Shown in pieces: positions 1 to 14,962 of a DNA stretch of 64,000 bases. Made by a program: the position numbers and the translations under genes. How positions within the stretch are numbered: position 1 is the first letter of the stretch; every line of letters starts with the position of its first letter. This DNA comes from Paramyrothecium sp. XJ0827 (lineage: Eukaryota > Ascomycota > Sordariomycetes > Hypocreales > Stachybotryaceae). The notes below the pieces were generated by a model. That model was given only the letters and a program-made list of their open reading frames with translations, was not told where the DNA came from and searched no databases. The stretch spans positions 5,146,001 to 5,210,000 of the forward strand of contig JAJFPB010000003.1 of the NCBI GenBank assembly GCA_020881915.1. The letters are read 5' to 3'.

Positions 1-436
1 GGTTCCAACTTTGTGAAGACATTTTTACTGGTTTTCGGATTGTGAGAGACAATGCTGATTGATCTAGAGGGACATGTTTGAGATCGCCTCTCTTCAAGTA
101 TCTGCAGATCTGGCAGAGTAGATGCCCTCTGACCAATGACAAGGCTTTCCGTTCGGAATGCCTTCTGCTCCGTCGCTCGGACCCGTTCCGAGTTCGGGTC
201 GGACAGGACCCTTCCAAAACAGCCGTGACACAACTCCGACTTGGCTTTCAAGCTTACAAAATTAGCATTATTATGCCAATCAACTCCAGTTCATTTCTTA
301 CCACTACCAATTTGGTTGAATAGTGGACTTTTACCCACCACCCAATTAGTCTTGCTTCCTGCTCCAACCCATCACATCGAATCCTTGTGTCACAAGCCAT
401 CACCGTTTTTGCCCTTAAGCCAGCATAGCATACAAG
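1..436. other. Non-coding flank upstream of the cupin gene
   Basis: I see no convincing gene here. The short open frames lack splice partners or recognisable domains. The last part is presumably promoter and 5' leader of the dioxygenase gene starting at 437. Confidence 0.5.
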
Positions 437-1524
437 ATGGGAATCACCAATAGCAAGGTGTCCACACCCGAGAAGGAGAGGACAGACATGAAAGAGTACT
501 TGGAAGGTCTCCCGCCAATGCATCTGGAGCCGCTGTGGTCCCGGATGGGCGCCATGGTGCCTGCCAGCCCAAATCCTAAGGCGAAGCCTTTCATTTGGAG
601 ATATTCTGAAGTATTCCCTCAGCTACAGGCTGCAGGCAAGCTCGTACCGGAGGAGGAAGCAGAAAGGAGAGTGCTTATGCTGGTGAATCCAAGCATGGGT
701 CAGTACGAATAATTCCCACAACCACTAGGCTTTGGCTCACGTTACTACAGAGGCTCCTCACACAACAGATACCATCTACGGTGGTTTGCAATGGGTCAAC
801 CCCGGAGAGACAGCCCCGGCACATCGTCACATTGCCTATGCCTGCCGTTTCATCATTGAAGGTGATGGCTTCACTGCCGTAGAGGGCAAGAAGATGCCGC
901 TTGCGCGAGGCGACGTCGTACTCACACCTACATGGCACTGGCACGACCATGGCAACGAAAGCGATGCGCCTGTCATCTGGCTAGACATCCTGAACCTCCC
1001 TCTATTCCGCTTTTCTCCCGTACATTTCGCCGAAGGATACTCTGAGAAGCGCTATCCTAGCACGTGAGTAACCAGAGCCTGAGCTCTGAGCAGTGGAATA
1101 ATTGCTGACACCCAGAGACAGGCACTGTGATCCATGCGAATGGAGGTTCCCCTGGGCGCCGGTCCAGGCCATTCTAGACTCCCAGAAGACGCCTTACGCG
1201 GTGCATCACTACAAAAAGAAAGACGGTAGCCAACTATCTACAACCCTGGGTGTGCAAGCTGAGCGCCTGGCCCCGGGCGCCTCATCAAATGTACTTCAGG
1301 ATAGTTCCTCCTTCATATATCACTGCATAGAAGGCAAGGGGCGGACGACTGTTGAAACGCCTTCCGGCGAGGCGCAGGTGTTCGAATGGAGTTCGCGGGA
1401 TACGTTCGCAGTCCCAGCCTGGTCGAAGATTCAACACTTCAATGAGTCAGACAGCGAGCCGGCATACCTGTTTGCGGGCAATGACAACCCATTCATAGAC
1501 CTGCTTGGTCTGCGGCGGCCATGA
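437..1524 (+). CDS. Gentisate 1,2-dioxygenase-like bicupin
   Basis: Three exons (437-698, 751-1063, 1116-1524) give 327 residues. The introns are 52 bp each, start GTCAGT and GTGAGT, and restore one frame. The protein is a two-cupin enzyme. The first cupin has the metal-binding His pair H112 and H114 (motif AHRH, about residues 110-115) and a later PTWHWHDHG segment (about 147-155) that supplies further histidines. The second, weaker cupin lies in the last exon. Family members are Fe(II) ring-cleaving enzymes that open gentisate (2,5-dihydroxybenzoate) to maleylpyruvate in the cytosol, and the length is close to the usual 330-350. No maleylpyruvate isomerase or fumarylpyruvate hydrolase lies next to it, so if it works in aromatic breakdown its partners are elsewhere. 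Another cupin ring-cleaving activity (for example on salicylate or a hydroxynaphthoate) cannot be excluded. Confidence 0.85.
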
Positions 1525-2745
1525 GATACCCGATCAAGCTCAAACTTTCTTAATAGCTACAGGCGCTGATGGATGGCAGTCACTCATATTTAGATGATAC
1601 ACAATAGCATGTAATTCCTTAGTATGTCAGCATAGCTCATGAATTCAATTATAGATTACTTTCGCGACGCCTATACATGTTCTTTTCCTGGTCTGGACAA
1701 TTCGCTACAGAGAAAATTGCCTTTTAGCTGATACTTATAGCCATCCTGAGTTAGGTCGAGTTAAGCAAGGAACATGTCGCTGTTGGTTGCTCAGCTCAGG
1801 CAAGTCATCAACGATCTATCGATGATGCAATAGCAAGCAGCAAAATATACCAAGGTTCTGCAGGTAACTGGAAGAGTAAAACGTAAATTAAATGCCTAGA
1901 TAGTTGGATACCGAGATGCCAGGGCAAAGCAGGGTATGCTGCGATCGTTTGCCGATACAACTCCGGCGGTCCTGTGAGCCATGCTTCCGAACAGGATGCG
2001 TTAGCGCTCAAGCGTTTCATTGCACTGGAAATTGCCGCCATTTATTCCAATGCAAGCCTGGATTGTGGTATGATCGAGGTCAATAGTTTATGGGAGTCGC
2101 TCTATGCCGGATCTAGACCACGCTGATTGCCCTTGGTCACAAGTCCTCGGCTATAGCCAGGTAGGACCCTCATGCTAGTGCCAAGTTTCCGGGTTCCGAA
2201 GATACTCAAGTTGGGTCGTCCATGCGAACATGCGCTGCCGTGATGATGTTATGTGGAGAATGTTCGGAGACATCGTCTTCACACACGAGCTTGACCCTCG
2301 TCGCGCAATGGGTCGAGGCGCATGATCTCGCGGTCAATGTGCTTTAAGTCGGCGCCACCACGATCCACTGGATAACTGGACAATGCGACTCACCGTATTA
2401 ACCATCAGAATCAACCGTCCGCTTGTTCCACTTGTGCAGCTAGCAACCCCATCTCGGAACGTATGAATCATGTGGGGGTTCCGTTCCGAGCTCTCGGAAG
2501 ACTAGTCTACCGAAGCACTGGGATGCCACGCTCCCTAGCACCCCGTGGGGTTTGGCTGCTAGCCTTGCCGGGGAAAACACGAGTTTATGGGGGAAACTTG
2601 GGGGTAGAAAAATAAATAAGTTCAACATCGCCCCGGTCATCTTGCTCATGCTTGCGTGCCATTTCACAGGGACAAAGCAGGCATTTGAGCTCAGAAAGGA
2701 CCTCTACTTCGGGCTGTATTCCTCAGCCATCGTCATTTCGACAAA
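1525..2745. other. Intergenic, 1.2 kb
   Basis: There is no supported gene. The small open frames on both strands (for example around 1808-2086 and 2440-2920) have no recognisable domain, and the last ones overlap the start of the MFS gene in other frames. The right half should hold the promoter of the carrier at 2746. Confidence 0.5.
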
Positions 2746-4486
2746 ATGGGCCTCTTCAAGCGGAACGGAAAGTCAGGCGCATCGGCAGCCGTTGGCCCGG
2801 ATCTCGCTGCTGTTCGTGAATATTGCGTCCTCAATCGTCGAAGGCTGGCTAACATTTCCTTACAGGTGCTCCCAGATGACCCGAGACCTTGGTATCGCGT
2901 ACCACATCTCCTCAGACTGAACCTTCTGCTGCTTGTCCCGCTGGTGTCATCCGGGGCTATCGGATATGACGGTATGTAGCATCTCACCCGCTGCCAGGAT
3001 CTACTAACAACTTAGGCTCGATGATGAATGGTCTACAAACACTTCCGCAATGGCGCAACTACTTTGGCAACCCGCAGGGCTCCCTTCTTGGCGCCATGAA
3101 CGCCGTGTACCCGGCGGGCAAGGTCGTTGCTCTGTTCCTCGTTACATACATCGCCGACCGATTCGGACGAAAGATGCCCCTGTGGATCGGGGCAGTCAGC
3201 TGCGTCGCTTTCGCTTTGATGCAGGGCTTCTCGAACGACATCAAAACATTCATTGCGGCACGCGCGATTCTGGGCTTTTTCACAAGTTTCCTTGCACAGC
3301 CAAGCCCGATCCTTATCAGTGAGCTCGCGTATCCAACACATCGTGGCAAGCTTACTGCTTTATACAACACTTCTTTCGTGGGTTACCTTGGTCTTTCTAC
3401 ATGCAAACTCATCTAATGTTGAGCGTGTAGTACCTCGGAGGAATCATCGCGGCGTGGTGCACCTTCGGAACCTTCAAGATCTCCACCACATGGAGCTGGA
3501 GAATTCCCTCGATTCTTCAAGGTTTCCTCCCAGCCCTACAACTGCTTGGCCTTTACTTCCTTCCGGAATCACCACGATGGCTCGTCGCCCACGGACGGAA
3601 AGCCGAAGCTCGCAAAATTTTGGCAGACTACCATGCAGGCGGAGATATGGAAGCTCCATTGGTGAAGCTGGAGCTGCAAGAGATTGAAAATGCCGTAACC
3701 TTTGAGGCCGACTCCATGTCGAAGAACTCCTGGGTGGATCTCGTCAGGACCCCCGCCAACAGGAAGAGGACTCTCATCGCTGTAATTGTGGGATGGTTCG
3801 CACAATTCGTCGGAAACGGAGTCATCACATACTATTTGTTCTTGGTTCTGAACACCGTTGGTATCACGGAGGCCAAGGATCAGACTTTGATCAATGGCTT
3901 GCTCAACATCTCCAACTGGTTGGCGGCTATCTTTGCCGGAGCGCTCATGGTTGACAGGCTGGGACGAAGAACTCTTTTCCTCGTGTCGACGGCCGGCATG
4001 CTTGTCTGCTACTCCATTTGGACAGGGCTCACGGCAAGCTTCGTGTCGACCAAGAACCCAGCCACAGGCCAGGCAGTCGTCGCCTTTATCTTCATCTATT
4101 ACTTCTTCTACGCCATTTGCTGGGCTCCGCTTCTCCAGGCCTACACCGTTGAGATCTACCCCTACACCCTTCGAAGCCGAGGCGTTTCGGTCATGTACGT
4201 CTCGACATTTGTATCTCTGGTAGTTTCGAACCAGATCAACCCAATTGCGATGAAGAACATTGGCTGGAAGTACTACATTGTGTTTATTTGCATCTTGGCT
4301 GCGCTTCTTGTTGTCATTTGGTTCTTGTTCCCTGAGACTAAGGGATATTCGCTAGAGGAGATCCAGCAGATCTTTGAAGGGGAGAACTATCTTGCCCATA
4401 GCAAGGCGAATAACCTTGAAAAGGGAGATGAGGATGAGAAGAATCTTGAAAAGGACGGAAAGGTGAAGCAAGTTGAATTAGCTTAA
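2746..4486 (+). CDS. MFS sugar transporter (lactose-permease-like)
   Basis: Four exons (2746-2811, 2866-2971, 3016-3377, 3431-4486) give 529 residues with about 12 membrane segments. The first intron was placed at GTTCGT (2812-2865), because GTGAAT at 2816 would break the frame; the third at GTGGGT (3378-3430). Sugar-porter signatures are visible: DRFGRK after TM2-3, the PESPRWL loop at the end of TM6, DRLGRR between TM8 and TM9, and a PETKG motif after TM12. Such proteins import mono- or disaccharides (galactosides, cellobiose) by proton symport at the plasma membrane. It is a clear paralogue of the carrier at 53632, with an intron at the same place (after YNTSF, before YLGG). It lies beside the betaine-type cluster but does not carry the shared 16-bp element, so I do not assign it to that pathway. 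Confidence 0.9.
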
Positions 4487-5011
4487 GTGGAACAACAACA
4501 GCTTAGCGAATGGTTTGCTGTGCGAGCTTTTTATTACTGTCCTTCCCATGTATAATAATCCATCTTCAATTAATTCCGATGAGGATTCAGTCGACCAAAC
4601 GTGCCTATTATTTGCTATTTCGCCTAGTTCGTATCTCGAGCAGGCCCAGGATTGAGAATACAATCAAACGATGAACAGATAGTGCTGTTGCAGGCAAAAC
4701 CAGGCAAAGCAATGCCAAGGCATTCAAGCCAAGTCGAGTAATGCCTTGATCGAGTTACCCTATAGATCATGACCGGCAACATTTCTTTCGACCTCCACCC
4801 GAAAATTGCGCTTTATTGTTTTCGCAATGACAACAGACGCGAACAGCTGATTTTCCGGAGGTGCTTAATGAAGCAATGTAGAGGTCAACAATTGTAGCAC
4901 TGAAGTGACACCAAAAGTAATGTAAATAAGACCTAACACGCTACACCATGTTGAACATGCTAATATGAGAAATAAACCGACAAAGAACCCATGCCTTTAC
5001 ATCCTGATTCC
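4487..5011. other. Convergent 3' flanks
   Basis: This is the space between the 3' ends of the MFS gene (+) and the Rieske gene (-). It is AT-rich and I see no gene in it. A half-copy of the cluster element (CATGACCGG, near 4769) occurs, but a 9-mer is expected by chance about every 130 kb per strand, so I do not count it. Confidence 0.5.
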
Positions 5012-6349
5012 TTAAAAACTCTTAATCTCTGTGGCAAGGTGATCATTCATTGCCGAGCCAGGCATGTCATCCTTCTTCAACCTGCAGCAATCCACTGCCG
5101 TGCACAGGACCTCATCCTTCTGGGTAGCTGTGGCAGACTTGGGAAGGACCTGCTGTGCCGGCCAGAGCTCTTTTCCGACCTTCTGCTCTCTCTCATAGTG
5201 CCCCTTCACGACGTCTCGGACCATGCCCTGGAAGAACAGTGGGCCCTGCTCCAGCTTCGGGTGCATCTCGCCGTTGACAAACACGCCCCTGTCGAGGTTC
5301 TTCTGTGCATTGGCGCAGAGGTACTTGTCCTCGGACATGATGCGCTTGTACATGTCACTGATGATCTTGAAATCCTCGTCGCTGGAGTTTTTGTTGCGGT
5401 ACACTTCGTAGCGCATGGTTGATTTAGTCGCAGCGCTGGGAACGAAGCGCTGGATGAAGAAGAAGTGTGGGCTGAGATGGAGTTAGTACAAGGCCTGATG
5501 ACGATGTGGAGGGGATGCTTACGTGACATTCATGGAGGCATTGGGCCAGTAGTAAGTGGCAGCAACGCGGAAGCCCTTCTCAATCTGGTCGGCTGTCGGG
5601 TTGCCAAAGTGCTGAATGTGGCAGCCCTTGACCTTGACATAGTAGGAGTTGAGGTCGGCGATGGAGGCGATGTCAGGGTGGGCGACTTTGCAGTGGTAGC
5701 ACTCGTTGTAATTGTCGGCCAAGATCTTCCAGTTGTAGTCGCCCTCCATCTCCCAAGAGTGGTCGTACTGATAATCTTCAAAGTTGTAGTGCTCAAATCT
5801 TGGCTGCTCGTCAACACCATCAAAGTCATCGGTCCAGGGGACCTCTGGCTTCGCGGCAGCATCCAGGTTGAGCCAAATGAAGCCGTTCTTGTCGATGTGG
5901 ACATGGATGGGGAAGAGGTTGTTCTGGGACTTGTCGAAGTTGGGGAGATCCTGGTAGCCTGGGGCCTTGGCAAGGTTGCCGCCGAGGCCGTACGACCATC
6001 CGTGGTATTTACATGAGAAGATGAGGCTGTTGCCCTCGCTCTTTGTGACAATAGGGAATGCGCGGTGCCTGCAGACGTTGTGGAAGGCATTGATGTTGTC
6101 CTTGTGGTCTCGGACGATGAAGAAGTCATAGCCAGCGACGTCATATCGGACCCAGTCGCCGGCCTTGGGGATTCTGGACTTGTGCGTGGTGAGGAGCCAC
6201 TTCCTGGAGAAGATGGCACGACGCTCAAGCTCGTACATCTCGGAAGAAGTGTACCACGAGCGCGGAAGGGCTCTGACGGATGACTTCTCGTCTTGTGGGG
6301 CCGTAGCCTGACCTAGATAAGACTTGAGGTAGTTCATATTGAACGGCAA
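5012..6349 (-). CDS. Rieske-type choline/betaine monooxygenase
   Basis: Two exons on the minus strand (6349-5523 and 5471-5012), with a 51-bp intron (GTAAGC, TACTAAC branch, CTCAG), give 428 residues. The N-terminal Rieske domain binds a 2Fe-2S cluster through C93, H95, C113 and H116 (CRH and CKYHGW motifs). The catalytic domain has the mononuclear-iron motif DNYNECYHCKVAHPD with H219 and H224; a later SED (about 5335 on the plus strand) may supply the acidic ligand. The size fits choline monooxygenase and the glycine betaine monooxygenase GbcA, which remove or oxidise at an N-methyl group. Its head-to-head neighbour is a sarcosine-oxidase-like gene and a dimethylglycine oxidase lies downstream, so glycine betaine (product dimethylglycine plus formaldehyde) is the more coherent substrate. 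Choline, carnitine or stachydrine are alternatives. No dedicated reductase gene lies in the window. Confidence 0.88.
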
Positions 6350-6669
6350 TGATGATCAAGAGGTAATGTGTATAAGTCAAAGCAGATAAGGTGGGTAATT
6401 GTATAAGTCAGGTGTGATAAAGATACCTAGACTCTCTAGTGTGTAGTTCTTCACTTGGGATGCTAGGCTTCTACCTGTCCGCTCTTAGGGGACGCTTCTC
6501 TCCTATATACTCGTATACTCGTCGTAGTCTCGGGCGCCTCATGGCTTGCCGACTGATTGATTACGCTTTGCCTACGGACATGTCTCCCCGGCCACACCTT
6601 GGACCTGAAACCTAGCAGCAGCAAATGACGGCCATGGTAGCATCATGTGTTCATAGATACGGGCTGTCG

Positions 6670-6685
6670 CCGGTCACATGACCGG
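6670..6685. promoter_or_regulatory. Palindromic element, copy 1 (CCGGTCACATGACCGG)
   Basis: Seven-base arms CCGGTCA and TGACCGG are perfectly inverted around a CA spacer. The same sequence with one change lies at 12205-12220 upstream of the dimethylglycine oxidase gene. The outer CCG and CGG triplets are what Zn2Cys6 proteins read, which makes the regulator at 9121 an obvious candidate; that link is inference. Confidence 0.7.
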
Positions 6686-6986
6686 AGCGTTTCCGGGCTT
6701 ATCTGCGCAGTCCGGCATGAACCTCAATGCGGGAACGGTGGGTCTGCCAGACAAGGGAGGGGGTGTGTGCGTTCTGGATGTTGTGTCGGCACGGTCGACG
6801 TGAACTGCCGCGATGATCTATTGGGGAGCGTAGACAACAGAGCGTCGATAGCTCTCGTCATCGCTCTGCCTCCCGTTGCCGGGACCGTGTCGCCGTTTGA
6901 ACTCTGTTGCTGTTATCTGCGACTGGCTACGGTTTTGTCTTCCGCATCCAGTAATGCCGTTCTAGATTACCCACTTGGGCATCCCG

Positions 6987-7002
6987 GGAGTCATGTGATC
7001 GG
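6987..7002 (-). promoter_or_regulatory. Palindromic element, degenerate copy 2
   Basis: On the minus strand it reads CCGATCACATGACTCC. It matches 12205-12220 at the first 13 bases and has lost the outer part of one arm. It is 289 bp before the flavoprotein start codon. Confidence 0.55.
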
Positions 7003-7228
7003 CGCTAGGATGGCGCGTGGTAGGCCGATACTCGGAAGGACAATCGATGCACCAGCGTCCAGAGATAAAGCGGTGATAATCCCAGAGACTGGCTTTCGAT
7101 AAGTAGCAGCCGATTGCACTTGGTGCCGTCGCCAGCGTGGTATCCCGCCGCCTCTCCCCGTTCCCTCAGGACCCCACTCCTCGGCTGTTGTCCTTGCAGC
7201 AAGGATTGGCCGTTCCTCCCCTCCCCTC

Positions 7229-7271
7229 CCTTGCCTTGCCTTGCCTTGCCTTGCCTTGCCTTGCCTCGCCT
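7229..7271. repeat. CCTTG pentanucleotide microsatellite
   Basis: About eight or nine near-perfect TTGCC units, the last ones decaying to TCGCC and TCCTGCC, lie directly upstream of the start codon at 7291. They keep an open frame that runs into the gene, so automatic annotation may wrongly extend the protein to 7114. Confidence 0.9.
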
Positions 7272-7290
7272 TGTCCTGCCCTTGATCGAC

Positions 7291-8707
7291 ATGTCATATC
7301 TTATCATCGGCGCCGGTGTCTTCGGCGTATCTACCGCCTACCACATCCTCCGCAAGTACCCCCATGCCACGGTGACGCTCGTCGACCGGGACAGCCCCGA
7401 CGCCGTGTCCCGTGTGGCTGCGTCATGGGACTGGAACAAGGTGGTGCGCGCAGACTACGATGACTTTACCTACTGCAAGCTTGCCCTGGAGGCGCAGGAC
7501 ATATTCCAGAATGACCCTCTGTGGCAGCCCTACTTCAAGCAGGTCGGGGTGTATTGGATCTGTCGTAGCGACTATGCGCAGAATGTCATCGATCACCACC
7601 ACAAGCTTGGTCGCAAGGACGACATAGTTGCTCTTCCCATCGCTGAAGCCAGGAAGCTATACGGTGGTCTTTTCGAGGATGCCGATTATAGCGGTGCCAA
7701 AGAGGTCCTCGTGAACAAAGCCAGCGGCTATGCTCTGGCGGGCGATGCCCTGACAGCCGTCACCCACGAGACGGTGCGACTCGGTGCCAAGTATCAGACT
7801 GCCGAGGTGACTTCACTGGTGATTGATAACCAAGGTTCGTGCACTGGGGTGAGAACCAGTTCCGGAGATGTGTTGAGAGCGGACCATGTTATCGTCTGCA
7901 CCGGCGCCTATACGCCCAAGTTGTTGGAGCTCAGCGCAGCCCAGAGTGGTCGCAATGACCTTCGCGCTGAGGACAGAATCCTAGCGGCCGGCATCACGAC
8001 GGGATTAGCCCAGCTAGACGAGGAAGAGTACAAAAAGTACGCCGGGATGCCCGTCGGCTTTCAAGGATACACTGTCCAACACGGTAAGCTTTGGCTGATA
8101 CATGCCAGCATCAACCTCGTGTCACTAAACGGCGAGCAGACAAACCCTTTATCGGCAGCCTACCACCGACAAAAGACAGAGAGCTCAAATGGTGGGGATC
8201 AAAGATTTTCAGCTACGAGCAGGAAGTCGTTCCTGGCCGTCTGGTCTCGGCACCACCAGCGACACACGACTATTCACAGTGGAAAGTTCCAGAACGCTTG
8301 AAGAAGGATATTGTGGAGCAAAAGGAGCTGTGGTACGGCAGCAAGAGCAAAGACTGGAACATGACGACGCACCGAATATGCTGGTATGTTGATATGCCCC
8401 TCCAGTGCGATCAATCAGTAACTCATACGAATTTAGGGATGCTTTCACTTCGACGTCGGACTTCATCATCTCCCCCCATCCAGCAGCAAAGGGCCTCTAC
8501 GTGGCGACCTGCGGGTCATTCCACGGCTTCAAGTTCTTCCCCGTAATTGGAAAGTACGTGCTCCAGATGATTGAGGGTACGCTGGGGCCGGAGATGAAGG
8601 GACGGTGGGCATGGGATCGCGAGCGCCCGGACGCCTACACGGCTGGCAACGTGGAGTATCCGAACTCGCGGCTGGACGAGTTCCTGGAGTCCGTGTCCAA
8701 GTTATAG
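7291..8707 (+). CDS. FAD amine oxidase, sarcosine-oxidase-like
   Basis: Three exons (7291-8083, 8140-8383, 8437-8707) give 435 residues. The start at 7291 was chosen because the dinucleotide-binding motif IIGAGVFG begins four residues later; upstream open frame is a simple repeat. The second acceptor could also be 8136, adding one residue. The fold is that of monomeric sarcosine oxidase, saccharopine oxidase and fructosyl-amino-acid oxidases. C345 in the HRICWDAFT segment aligns with the cysteine that carries covalent FAD in this family. The C-terminal half has the GSFHGFKFFP segment typical of the family. Such enzymes oxidise secondary amino acids, releasing an aldehyde and hydrogen peroxide. 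Next to a Rieske demethylase and a dimethylglycine oxidase, sarcosine to glycine is the natural last step; other N-alkyl amino acids are possible. I see no clear C-terminal peroxisomal SKL, but the ending VSKL is close and may serve as one. Confidence 0.87.
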
Positions 8708-9120
8708 AACGAGGACAGCCCAGGAAAATCAGGAACTGTATCAGTGCTTAGCTCCGGGAAGAAAGCAGGGTTCATAGATAGATTGACGGATTCTGAAGTA
8801 ATTAGCGGCATCATCAAGGGCGTTCTATGCACTGTCACCAGGGTCCAGGCGTGTGCGTCATGAACAGGGTGTATGGGTGACTGTCCATCCAGTCTTAGCC
8901 AGTCTTAGCCTGACTCTGATGACCAGCTTTGGGTTAGGGTTCCACTGATCTATCTAAACCACCCCACACACCATCTCGCACCGACATGTTATCAATGACT
9001 AACAGGCCATTGCGGGGTCGCCGTGTAGGGATCGTATTTAGGTGGTACTAGACCCCCTGCTTAAGCTTTCCTGGCGACTCTTAGTCCTGTTTTCACAGGG
9101 CCGGTATCCGGCGCTTCACG
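8708..9120. other. Intergenic, upstream of the cluster regulator
   Basis: There is no gene. A short direct repeat (CAGTCTTAGC twice, near 8890-8910) and a chance TTAGGG-like doublet near 8933 are visible. The 16-bp cluster element is absent. Confidence 0.5.
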
Positions 9121-11464
9121 ATGACGACTCCAGAGGCGAGACGGCGCTCGTGGATTGCGTGCCTGAACTGCAGGTTCGAGAGGATCGGTCATGTCTGGCC
9201 TGCTGGTCGGAGGTTCTGACGTGGGCACAGGAGGAAGAAGACACGATGCCCAGGCGAGAAGCCAGCCTGCTCGAGCTGCGCGCGTCTGGGCCAGTCATGC
9301 TCGTATCCCGCGGTGAGGCCGTCACAAAACGGCCGATCAGTAAGCCTTCGTCTGCGGCCATTGCCTTCTCAGATACTTACCTTTGCCAGGATGAGAGACT
9401 GCAGAACCTGGAAGACAAACTTGACCTCCTTCTCAGCGGAGGCGGCCTGTAATACGGCCGTGCCGAACAACTCAAGTCGCAGCGATCTGACAAGACTCTT
9501 AGACCCAATCACCCCCCGCGGCATTCCCAAAGTCACGACGAAGGCAGCGAGACGACCTCGCCCAAAGCGAACAGCTCGCGGGGAAGGAAACGAAGCGGCT
9601 CGGTAGGCCACCCTCTGACGCCTTTGACGCCCGAAGTGCATGATCTGCGGCCCAGCAGCCCTGAGCTGTCGAGGGGCATCAACCTCTACTTCAAGTATTG
9701 CCACAGGCAACCCATCTGGTGTTTCGAGCGCGAGGAAGTCAGCAACTTCGCGTCTCTTCCCGTGGAATTGACTTACAGCATTCTGGCCCTGACGTCACGC
9801 TTTGCCGAGAAATGTGAACAGCGCCCGCTGTACGGAAACAGTGCAAAGACGCTGATCATGCTTCGCATCGCGAATGGCACCGTGGACCTGACAACCATTG
9901 AGAGCCTATGTCTGCTGTCATATTCCTCATTCATTGGTACGTCTGCAAACTCATGTCGTGTCGCCCTTTCGAGCTGATCAAGTACAGACGGAAACGTTCA
10001 CCTGGGTCAATTCCATCTCGGCCTCTCATTTCAGCTATGCCGGTCAGCGATGTTAGATACGAGTGCATCTTACAGAAATTCCGACCCTTCCGCGGAGCGG
10101 AAAAAGAGGCTCTTCTGGAGCCTTCAGCTGCTTGAGCAGTATTACGGGCGACAAGACGGCCTACTCAGTGTGCCGACGGACATTTGGCGTCCGGCCTATT
10201 CTTCCGTCGGTGGGCTCGAGATGGAACTTGACTCCAAGGCGCCACCGCCGCCCAGAGACGAGCTTGGGACGTCGACACCCGACGAACCTGGCATCTGGAA
10301 CACCAGCGTCCATCTCGGCTGGGTGTGGAGCCAGGTTCGAAGATATGTCTACGACTGTTCCAACAACATATGGAAGGAACCTTGGCGACACGACTCCATG
10401 TATGCCAAGGTTCACTCTGATTTCATGGAGACTGAGAACCGGATCCCCATGTGTCATCGATACGACTCGGTCAAGTTCTACGAACGCGAATCACGAGAGT
10501 TAAACATGAACAGAGACTATTGGGCGACGTGGTTGAAGGAGCAATTCACCTACCACGCGATCCCAACGGTCTTGAACCACCCCTTCCTCTACATCATCGG
10601 AGCACAGCACAACCCCAACCTGGGCATCCCGAATACCTTTTGGCGAAGGTCGTCTGAGCAGGCACTGCTGCACGCCACCTGGACTGTCCGGATGATCGAC
10701 ATGGTTGTGGACAAGCAGATGTTGCTTGCCGACCCATTCTTTGGACATGCCGCCGCCATTGCAGCCACGGTACACTTGTACTATTGCTGTGCCGCTGCAG
10801 TTCGCCTGAAACACAAATCCAATGCGGATTTCGCCAAGTGTCGGAGGTTCCTGAAGGGCTTCATCTCCTCCTCGCCTGCATGCGAGATCCTGGTAAGCAG
10901 CTGCCTTGGTCTCCTAGCCCAGAAGACAGCTAACGATGGCAGGACCGAAATCTGGAGGCTTTGACGCGCATCGCCGCCGGCTCGGACAATATGGATATGG
11001 AAGACTGGATGCCCTCCAAGATTTACCTCAGCGTGCCGCTCATGTGGGAGATTCTCCGCTTCAATTCCGCGGGCAACACTCAGGACATTGCGACGGCGGG
11101 GTTGATTGACAGCACTCTGACGCCTCTTCTACCCATGGAAAATGATGACGAGAACTCTACTCTTGAGATCACCGTGGCGACGTCCTCGGAAATATCGATT
11201 GACACAGCAGATGGCGGACAGGAATCACCTACACTGACGTTCAAGCGGCCACTGAACCATAACAACAATGGCTCACGGGGCATCTACCCTCCCGACACGC
11301 CGGGAATGGACCAGGTTGACAGCCTGACCTACAACACTACACCCTGGCTCTATGCCGACTCGTCGCAGCTGGTATATGCTGGCGACATAGGGCCTTTCCC
11401 GTCCGAATCTACGGCGTGGTGGGAGGGTGGAAGCTTCAACAACCTCCGATTTAATATTTTTTAG
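9121..11464 (+). CDS. Zn2Cys6 transcription factor of the amine cluster
   Basis: Six exons (9121-9173, 9231-9339, 9390-9448, 9503-9936, 9988-10892, 10943-11464) give 693 residues. The binuclear zinc cluster has C14, C17, C24, C31, C34 and C41 (C-X2-C-X6-C-X6-C-X2-C-X6-C) and is split by intron 1, a common place in such genes. A short coiled coil follows (ERLQNLEDKLDLLLSG, about residues 55-72), then a Ser/Pro-rich linker and the fungal regulatory middle domain (about 120-500). The third intron (9449-9502) is 54 bp and contains an in-frame TAA, so unspliced reading gives a false truncation. It lies between the flavoprotein and the dimethylglycine oxidase and transcribes the same way. I infer that it is the pathway-specific activator. 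Its own promoter lacks the 16-bp element, so no autoregulation is visible. Confidence 0.88.

Positions 11465-14962
<3,498 letters not shown>

Larger units (their letters stand above)
6350..7290. promoter_or_regulatory. Divergent promoter, Rieske / FAD-oxidase genes
   Basis: This 941-bp region between two divergent start codons contains two copies of a palindromic element also found upstream of the dimethylglycine oxidase gene (annotated separately). The region just before 7291 is pyrimidine-rich and includes a CCTTG repeat. I see no gene of its own. Confidence 0.6.

Noticed and set aside
2746..4486. First MFS carrier as the betaine importer of the amine cluster
   Set aside because: It is of the sugar-porter type (PESPRWL, PETKG), not a betaine/choline permease family, and lacks the cluster promoter element.
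4768..4776. CATGACCGG as a further copy of the amine-cluster element
   Set aside because: Only a half-site in a convergent 3' region; a similar half-site occurs inside the pseudogene at about 38044, so chance is likely.
5465..6016. Plus-strand open frame of 183 codons over the Rieske gene
   Set aside because: Antisense shadow of a strongly supported coding frame; the translation is Val/Leu-rich with no domain.
8930..8942. GGGTTAGGGTT as an interstitial telomere tract
   Set aside because: Fewer than two full TTAGGG units; easily chance.
9450..9453. In-frame TAA in the amine-cluster regulator, suggesting a pseudogene
   Set aside because: A 54-bp intron (9449-9502) with GTAATA donor, CTGAC branch and CTTAG acceptor removes it in frame.
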